Part shown: in pieces, positions 14,134 to 18,944 of the stretch
Layout: the number at the start of each line of letters is the position of its first letter
How positions within the stretch are numbered: the stretch's first letter is position 1
Assembly: GCA_043782755.1 (NCBI GenBank)
Contig: JAYWAC010000039.1
Location: 1-18,944 of the forward strand
Length of the DNA stretch: 18,944 nt
From: JADJYF01 sp043782755
GTDB taxonomy: Bacteria > Pseudomonadota > Gammaproteobacteria > Ga0077536
Reading direction: 5' to 3'
Translations under genes and position numbers: made by a program
The notes under the pieces: model-generated
Told to the model about the DNA's origin: nothing
The model's input: the letters and a program-made list of their open reading frames with translations, nothing else
Database searches by the model: none

Positions 14134-14190
14134 CATTCGCACATTCAATCGCGCGCCACGGCGCTTCGCCCTGGCATGAATGTGCGAATG
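14134..14190. repeat. Nested palindrome (REP-like) upstream of ubiG
   Basis: The outer arms CATTCGCACATTC (14134-14146) and GAATGTGCGAATG (14178-14190) are perfect 13-bp inverted repeats. An inner stem GCCACGGCG (14155-14163) / CGCCCTGGC (14167-14175) with a CTT loop has one mismatch. The right end continues into GTGCGAATGAATTGGCAC (14183-14200), itself an imperfect palindrome. It lies between the stop of the SUMF1-domain gene and the ubiG start, and no T-run follows on the minus strand. The compact double-stem form is typical of intergenic REP/BIME-type repeats. It may also act as a transcript end or stability element. Confidence 0.7.
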
Positions 14191-14214
14191 AATTGGCACC
14201 GATAGAGGGATAAA

Positions 14215-15909
14215 TTATTCGACGGCGCGTGCCACGCGAAAGCCGGTGTAGGCGTCGCCATTGGACTCCAGGGGCACACGCGCGGCGCTGCGTAGCGCGG
14301 CGGCACGATCGGCATAGGAACCGCCGCGCGCCACATGGCGTCCATCGCCGTCACTCTGCGCGCGACCGTCGGCGCTGGCATTGTCGTAGTTCGCGTGCCA
14401 AGTATCGGCGACCCATTCCCGCACATTGCCGAGCATGTGGTAGAGCTTGAAGTCGTTGCGGTTGACGCTGCGATCGTTGGCCGGCAGTGGTGTGGTTTCG
14501 CTGGCCTTGAAACTGTAGCGGGCTTGGGTAGGCAGGATTTCGCGACCATTGGGGTAGGGCGTGGTGCTGCCGGCGCGGGCGGCATATTCCCATTCCGCTT
14601 CGCTCGGCAGGCGATAGTCGGCGCCACTGCTATTGCTCAGCCATTGCGCATAGGCAGTGGCCGCCGCCCATGACACGTTTACCACCGGCAGCGCGGGATT
14701 ATCCCAGGGCTGGGCCGGGCAAGGTGTGCTGGTGGCCGTGCAGAATTGTGCGAATTCGCCGGCACTGACTTCAAACAGGCCGATGGCGAAGGGACGTTCG
14801 AATTTTACCGTGTGGCGCGGCTGTTCTTCCTGCGCCTCACCCCCCATCTCGAATTGACCCGCCGGCAGTACCACCAGCGCCGGGCCCTTGCCGATGCTGG
14901 CCAGCACGTCCTGGCAATAGGGGCGGCGGGTCTTGACCAGGCTGGCCTTGCAGTTGCCGCGCGCAGGCTTGGCTCGCGGCAGGCTGGCGGTGGGCGAGGC
15001 GGTCGTGCTGGCTGCCACCGGTGCGGTCGCGGCGGGTGCGCGCGCGACCATCACGGACTGGGTAGTCGCGGTGGTGGCGGGCACGGTGGCGGTCGACGCT
15101 TCAGCCGGCAACGCAACGACCGGCGGCTCTGGCGTCGTAGCTGCGCGCTCAAGCGGCGCTGTTGTTTCGGTCGGGGCCGCGCTTACCGCCTTCTGCTGCG
15201 CGGCCGCGACGCGCTTCCGCGCGAATTCGGCGCTGGCTTTGCGCCATGCCTCGCGTGCATCACGCAGACGCGAGTCTTCAGCACCGAGGCGATCCATGAG
15301 ATCGAGCAATTGCTGTTGCGTGGTCAGCGATTCTTCCGCGTCTCCCAGGGCGATGAGCGCGTTCTCGGCCTGGATCTGTTCGATAGCCTTGTCCGTCAGA
15401 CGGCGCATCGACGGCGCATCGCGCAGTTGCGCGCGCTGCGCGTCATCGAGTTGGTCCCAGCGCCTGCCCAGCGCTTCCAACTGCGGACCATTCCATTGAT
15501 TGGCGGTAAGGAATGCCGTTAACGGGTCTTGGACCGTCGGCGCGCTGATGCTTGCGACGGGGCTGGCCGGCGCGACGGCTTCGCCAAGCTGCAGGCGATG
15601 GAACGCCACGGCGGCGCCCAGCGCGAGCACGCCCCCGATCGCGAACCAAGGCAGTGTCCTTTTGCGCTGGGTGGGCGCAGGTTTTGTCGACCGCTGCGGC
15701 GGAAGAATTTCCTGCGTGGTGTCGCCTTCGTCTTCATCGTAGGGGAACACCGTGCGCTGCTCGGGTTCGGGCGCCTGATAGGGCCGCACCGGCATCTGTC
15801 CGGCGACCACACGGGTCAGCAGTTCGTGACGCTGACGACGATAGGTTTCGCTATCGAGTGCGCCCGCTGCGTAGGCGCGTGACAGATCGCGCAGGGTGGT
15901 GGTGTTCAT
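14215..15909 (-). CDS. Membrane-anchored protein with C-terminal SUMF1/FGE-type domain
   Basis: The 564-residue protein is in four parts. Residues 3-37 (LRDLSRAYAAGALDSETYRR...) look like a short SHOCT-type helical segment. KRT at 83-85 and WFAIGGVLALGAAVAF (88-103) form a single membrane helix, putting the rest in the periplasm. A helical stretch (about 130-245) and a low-complexity Ala/Thr/Pro linker (about 246-315) follow. From about 341 to 562 there is a formylglycine-generating-enzyme/EgtB/PvdO-type domain: VVLPAGQFEMGG, GLFEVSAGEFAQFC, PVVNVSWAAATAYAQWLS, YRLPSEAEWEYAARAG, LGNVREWVADTW, RGGSYADRAAALRSAAR, TGFRVARA. The active-site Cys pair of real FGE, expected shortly after RGGSY, is absent. 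C320/C332 and C390/C397 may form disulfides. The next gene upstream, 50 bp away, is a paralogue in its C-terminal domain. Its role is unknown; binding or scaffolding is more likely than sulfatase activation. Confidence 0.85.
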   Translation of the reverse strand: MNTTTLRDLSRAYAAGALDSETYRRQRHELLTRVVAGQMPVRPYQAPEPEQRTVFPYDEDEGDTTQEILPPQRSTKPAPTQRKRTLPWFAIGGVLALGAAVAFHRLQLGEAVAPASPVASISAPTVQDPLTAFLTANQWNGPQLEALGRRWDQLDDAQRAQLRDAPSMRRLTDKAIEQIQAENALIALGDAEESLTTQQQLLDLMDRLGAEDSRLRDAREAWRKASAEFARKRVAAAQQKAVSAAPTETTAPLERAATTPEPPVVALPAEASTATVPATTATTQSVMVARAPAATAPVAASTTASPTASLPRAKPARGNCKASLVKTRRPYCQDVLASIGKGPALVVLPAGQFEMGGEAQEEQPRHTVKFERPFAIGLFEVSAGEFAQFCTATSTPCPAQPWDNPALPVVNVSWAAATAYAQWLSNSSGADYRLPSEAEWEYAARAGSTTPYPNGREILPTQARYSFKASETTPLPANDRSVNRNDFKLYHMLGNVREWVADTWHANYDNASADGRAQSDGDGRHVARGGSYADRAAALRSAARVPLESNGDAYTGFRVARAVE

Positions 15910-15959
15910 GCCTGACAGCGCAGTCCGAATCGCGAGGCGTGCATGGCGTACCCTTGGTG

Positions 15960-18944
15960 TCAGGAGTCGAGATCGAGAACCACACGGAAACCGGTGGCCT
16001 TGTCGGCCGTGCCGGCATGGGGTTTCTCAAGCGAGATGTCGCACTTGCTGAACATGTCTTCAAAGGCGCCGCCACGTGCCGCCACGTTGCTGCCGTCGAC
16101 CACCCATTCCTGGGCGTTGCCGACGTAGTTGTACAAGCCCCAGCCATTGGCCTTGCCGGTGTTGACGCCCATCGTGCCCTGGCCCTTCAGCAGCTGGCCG
16201 CCTTGTTCAACTCGACAGTTGTAATCCTTCTTCGGCTGATCGCCGCCGGCATTGGCGGCGTAGGTCCATTCCTGATCGGTCGGCAGACGGAATTTCTGGC
16301 CGGTGCGTTCCGACAACCATTGGGTGTATTCCTGAGCCTGGGCAAGCGTAATGCCGGTGATCGGCAGCACCGCGTCCTGGCCCGGCAGCGGCGCGCATTT
16401 ACCACTCATCTTGCAGTAGCGGCTGAAGTCCGCGACCGTCACTTCGAACTTGCCGACCGCGAAAGGTTTGGCGATGCCTTCACCGGCCGGCACTACCACC
16501 ATGAAGGGTCCCGGTTCCCGGGCGGCGACGAAGTAAAAGCAGGTGCCGGCCTTGCGCTTGCCATGACCGGCGAGTTTTGCTTCGCAAGGGTTGGTCGGCG
16601 GCGGTGGCGGCTCAAGCGGCGCGATGCCGCCGGCGAGCTTGGCGATCTCCTGCTCAAGTTTAAGCCGGCGCTGCTTGAGCGCGGCGTTGTCGGTCCAGAT
16701 CGCGAATGCGCTATCGAGTTCGCCACGCGCAGCGACCAATACGGTATTGGCCTTGTCCTTGCTCGCGTCCTGGTGATCGGTCTGCCATTGCGCGACGCCG
16801 TCGCGGCCTTCGTTGAAGCGCGCGTCGAACTTGCCGACGATATCCTTGACCTGTTTGACGCGGGCATTGAACGCGCCTTTCAAGGTTACGATCTCGGCAT
16901 TCTCCGCTTCGTCCTTGGTCGCTTTCAGCAGTAGATCCTTGGCCATCGACAGCATGGCCTTATCCAAGGCCTTCTTGATGTCGGGTGCATATTTCGACGT
17001 CGGTGCGGTGAGTTTGACCGACTCGATCGAGGCTATCGGCTGATTGCCGGGGAACAAGTCCTTGGCCTGTTTGATGACCTCATTGGCAGCCATGCCTTCA
17101 GCTTTTTTCAGCGTTTCAATACGGGTCGCGATGTCTTGTGCCCAGTCGCCTTCCGCCTTGCTGAATTCGCCCGGGTCGAGCACCTGTACTTCGGAGACCT
17201 TGGCCAAGGCTTCGGCAATGTCGAAGTCGGGGCGCTTCAACATCTTGGCCAGTTCCTGCTTGTTACCGTCGACGGTGTAGTCGCGCACCGCGAGTTTGCA
17301 GTCCTGGCGCTGCGGCTGCAGCTCGGCGCAGGCCTTGGCGAAACGCAAGGCGGCGGCGAAGTCATTCTTCGGCACCTGTTGCGTGGCGAGCTTGAGATAG
17401 GCACTGGCCAACAGGCGCGGTGCTTCTTCGCTGACATAAGTGTCGAGTGTTTTCTCCACTTCCTTGCGCAGACTGTCGAGGGTCTTGGCGGCGTTTGCGA
17501 CGTCGCCGGCCTTGGCCTGTGATTCAAAGGTCTGCTTGAGACCGTCGATGCGCGCCAACCGCGCCTGCTCTTCCTGCTCCTGCTCAAAGGCGTTGGTCGC
17601 TTCCTTCAAGGCACTACGTTCTTCGGCGAGACCAGGCGCATCGGGCGCATAGCGTTCGGCATCAGCGATGAGGTTGGCGCCTTCCGCGAGACGTTCCTGC
17701 AAGCGCATTTCGCCGGCACGTTCGACCAGCTTGGCAGCAATCTTAGTGCCGACTTCCTTGACCCACGCATCAGTGGGATCACCAAAAGCCGCGATGTCGC
17801 CCATCTTCTGGCGCACGCTTGCGCGCCAGGCGCGATCGGCGTCGGTCTCGGTCAGCAGTTTCTCGATGGCGGCCTTGGCGTCGGCGACCTGCTTCTTCTC
17901 GGCCTCGGCCAGCGCCTGCTTGCGCTTGCTTTCAAGGCTGTCGAGTTTACTCACCAGATCGCTGGACTGCGGCAGTGACACCAGCGCGTTCTGAGTCAGC
18001 GCGACCGCTGCATCCCACCGACCAGCGGCGGCCAGCTGTTCGGCGCTCTTCTCGATCGCGCCGGCCAGCTTGTTGGCGGCTTCGAGCGTGCGCGCGTCGC
18101 CAGGATTGTCAGCACGCAAGGCTTCAAGCGAGGTGAAGGCTGCGTCAAACGCGGCGGGGTCCTTGCCAAGTGCGGCAAGGGATTTTTCGAACGGCGCTAG
18201 TGCGGCATCGAATCGCGCTTTGCGCAACGCCCGCGCCTCGGCGCGCGCCGCGTCATTGGCATTGTGCAAGTCGTCGGCAAGTGTTGCCTCGCCATCGAGC
18301 AGGGCACTGATACGCGCACTGGGTTTATAGGCACGTGCGGCGGCGAGGGCTGCGCCGGCACCAGTCAGATCGCCCTTGTCACGCAGTCCGCGCACGCTTT
18401 GCAGGCGCGCCAAGGCGAGCTGATCACGGGCGTTCTGAGTAGTGGCGTGGCGCGCGGCGATGTCCTGCAACTGCTTAAGTTGATCGTCGCCCTCGGGCGT
18501 CAGCTTATCGGCGGCCACCGCCTGCGTGATGCCATCGCGCAAGGTGGTCAATTGCGCGTTGAATTCGTTCGCCAGCGTGCCGATGCGATCGTTCAAGTCG
18601 CGCATGCCAAGCACGCGCAGCATGCCGCTGTAATCGCCGAGCATGAGGTCGCTCGCCGACCAGTTATGCGATCTTTCGAGCGCCGACAAGTCTCGGCTCA
18701 CGCGCGGTTCGATGTCCTTACGCAGTTTCTCCAGCAATTCGTTACCAGGGTCGAGCCGCGCCAGATCGATTACTTCGTTCTGCACGGTGAGATAGGCCGG
18801 CAGACCCTGCTTGCCGTCAAGCGCCTTCTGCACCGCGTCGACGGCACCTAGCAGACGCGCGGTGGTTTCGGCACGGTCGCGCGCGCCACCAATCTTGTCA
18901 GCCAAGTCGGACAGATATTTGTTGTCGCGGCCGATGACTTCCAG
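15960..18944 (-). CDS. Very long helical/TPR-like protein with C-terminal SUMF1/FGE-type domain (N-terminus outside window)
   Basis: The frame runs off the right edge (13 more codons before the TTG at 18905, beginning LEVIGRDNKYLS), so at least 994 residues exist and the true start is unseen. About 790 residues are alpha-helical and rich in Ala, Lys, Glu and Asp, with TPR-like or coiled-coil repeats such as AAGRWDAAVALTQNALVSLP, GANLIADAERYAPDAPGLAE and KNDFAAALRFAKACAELQPQ. A hinge EPPPPPTNP follows. The last 185 residues or so are a SUMF1-type domain: FMVVVPAGEG, VGKFEVTVADFSRYC, ITGITLAQAQEYTQWLS, FRLPTDQEWTYAANAGG, YVGNAQEWVVDG, ARGGAFEDMFSKC, TGFRVVLD. Only the second of the two FGE active-site cysteine positions holds a Cys. 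Cys pairs before and early in the domain resemble those of the neighbour. The function is unknown. The missing N-terminus might hold a signal, membrane anchor or enzymatic domain. Confidence 0.82.
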   Translation of the reverse strand: MEVIGRDNKYLSDLADKIGGARDRAETTARLLGAVDAVQKALDGKQGLPAYLTVQNEVIDLARLDPGNELLEKLRKDIEPRVSRDLSALERSHNWSASDLMLGDYSGMLRVLGMRDLNDRIGTLANEFNAQLTTLRDGITQAVAADKLTPEGDDQLKQLQDIAARHATTQNARDQLALARLQSVRGLRDKGDLTGAGAALAAARAYKPSARISALLDGEATLADDLHNANDAARAEARALRKARFDAALAPFEKSLAALGKDPAAFDAAFTSLEALRADNPGDARTLEAANKLAGAIEKSAEQLAAAGRWDAAVALTQNALVSLPQSSDLVSKLDSLESKRKQALAEAEKKQVADAKAAIEKLLTETDADRAWRASVRQKMGDIAAFGDPTDAWVKEVGTKIAAKLVERAGEMRLQERLAEGANLIADAERYAPDAPGLAEERSALKEATNAFEQEQEEQARLARIDGLKQTFESQAKAGDVANAAKTLDSLRKEVEKTLDTYVSEEAPRLLASAYLKLATQQVPKNDFAAALRFAKACAELQPQRQDCKLAVRDYTVDGNKQELAKMLKRPDFDIAEALAKVSEVQVLDPGEFSKAEGDWAQDIATRIETLKKAEGMAANEVIKQAKDLFPGNQPIASIESVKLTAPTSKYAPDIKKALDKAMLSMAKDLLLKATKDEAENAEIVTLKGAFNARVKQVKDIVGKFDARFNEGRDGVAQWQTDHQDASKDKANTVLVAARGELDSAFAIWTDNAALKQRRLKLEQEIAKLAGGIAPLEPPPPPTNPCEAKLAGHGKRKAGTCFYFVAAREPGPFMVVVPAGEGIAKPFAVGKFEVTVADFSRYCKMSGKCAPLPGQDAVLPITGITLAQAQEYTQWLSERTGQKFRLPTDQEWTYAANAGGDQPKKDYNCRVEQGGQLLKGQGTMGVNTGKANGWGLYNYVGNAQEWVVDGSNVAARGGAFEDMFSKCDISLEKPHAGTADKATGFRVVLDLDS

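Noticed and set aside
14134..14190. Intrinsic terminator for the SUMF1-domain gene
   Set aside because: The stem is strong, but no T-run follows on the minus strand, so it is reported as a palindromic repeat instead.
15960..16541. C-terminal SUMF1-type domain as a diversity-generating retroelement target
   Set aside because: The C-type lectin fold and final GFRV would fit, but there is no Asn/Tyr/Ser-rich variable stretch, no template repeat and no reverse transcriptase in the window.
15552..16934. Long plus-strand frame opposite the two SUMF1-domain genes (460 codons)
   Set aside because: It crosses the gap between two real minus-strand genes, whose domains are clear, and its translation lacks any family features.

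Overview
The window reads as ordinary chromosome from a GC-rich gammaproteobacterium, probably an uncultured lineage. The evidence is a two-domain NADP-type malic enzyme (MaeB), a proteobacterial sdhCDAB operon with SdhE and YgfZ beside it, a YgfX homologue, the UbiG-MupP gene pair, and a DsbB of the CPMC type. I cannot place it below class from sequence alone. Coding density is very high: the longest stretch without a gene is about 180 bp. I see no tRNA, rRNA, CRISPR array, integrase or transposase.

Layout. Positions 3-908 (+) hold the C-terminal part of ffh (signal recognition particle GTPase), cut by the window edge. It is followed by maeB (994-3285, +) and a stand-alone SAM methyltransferase (3393-4217, +). 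From 4235 to 11312 almost everything is on the minus strand. In transcription order this is a 58-residue SDHAF4-like gene, sdhC, sdhD, sdhA, sdhB, sdhE, ygfZ and yheT, with short gaps or overlaps throughout. After a 152-bp inverted-repeat element come dsbB and a small exported protein. A divergent ygfX-like gene (11407-11853, +) starts at the head of the sdh operon. Then, again on the minus strand, come ubiG, a MupP/Gph-type phosphatase and a squalene/phytoene-synthase-fold protein (14084 down to 11871). The far right (14215-18944, minus) carries two adjacent paralogous proteins with C-terminal SUMF1/FGE-type domains. One is membrane anchored. The other is a very long helical protein whose N-terminus lies outside the window.

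How the genes fit together. The 7.4-11.3 kb block is a complete succinate dehydrogenase module: all four subunits plus two flavoprotein assembly factors (SdhE, and an SDHAF4-like protein too short to stand out as an ORF). YgfZ (folate-dependent Fe-S protein maintenance) and YgfX (membrane partner of SdhE) flank it. The squalene-synthase-fold protein resembles NDUFAF6, a complex I assembly factor, and UbiG makes ubiquinone, so much of the window concerns the respiratory chain and its assembly. MaeB feeds the same carbon metabolism. DsbB also depends on quinone.

The least explained parts are the 152-bp inverted repeat between yheT and dsbB, a nested palindrome upstream of ubiG, a long hairpin that overlaps the maeB ribosome-binding region, and the tandem SUMF1-domain pair, which lacks the cysteine pair of true formylglycine-generating enzymes.
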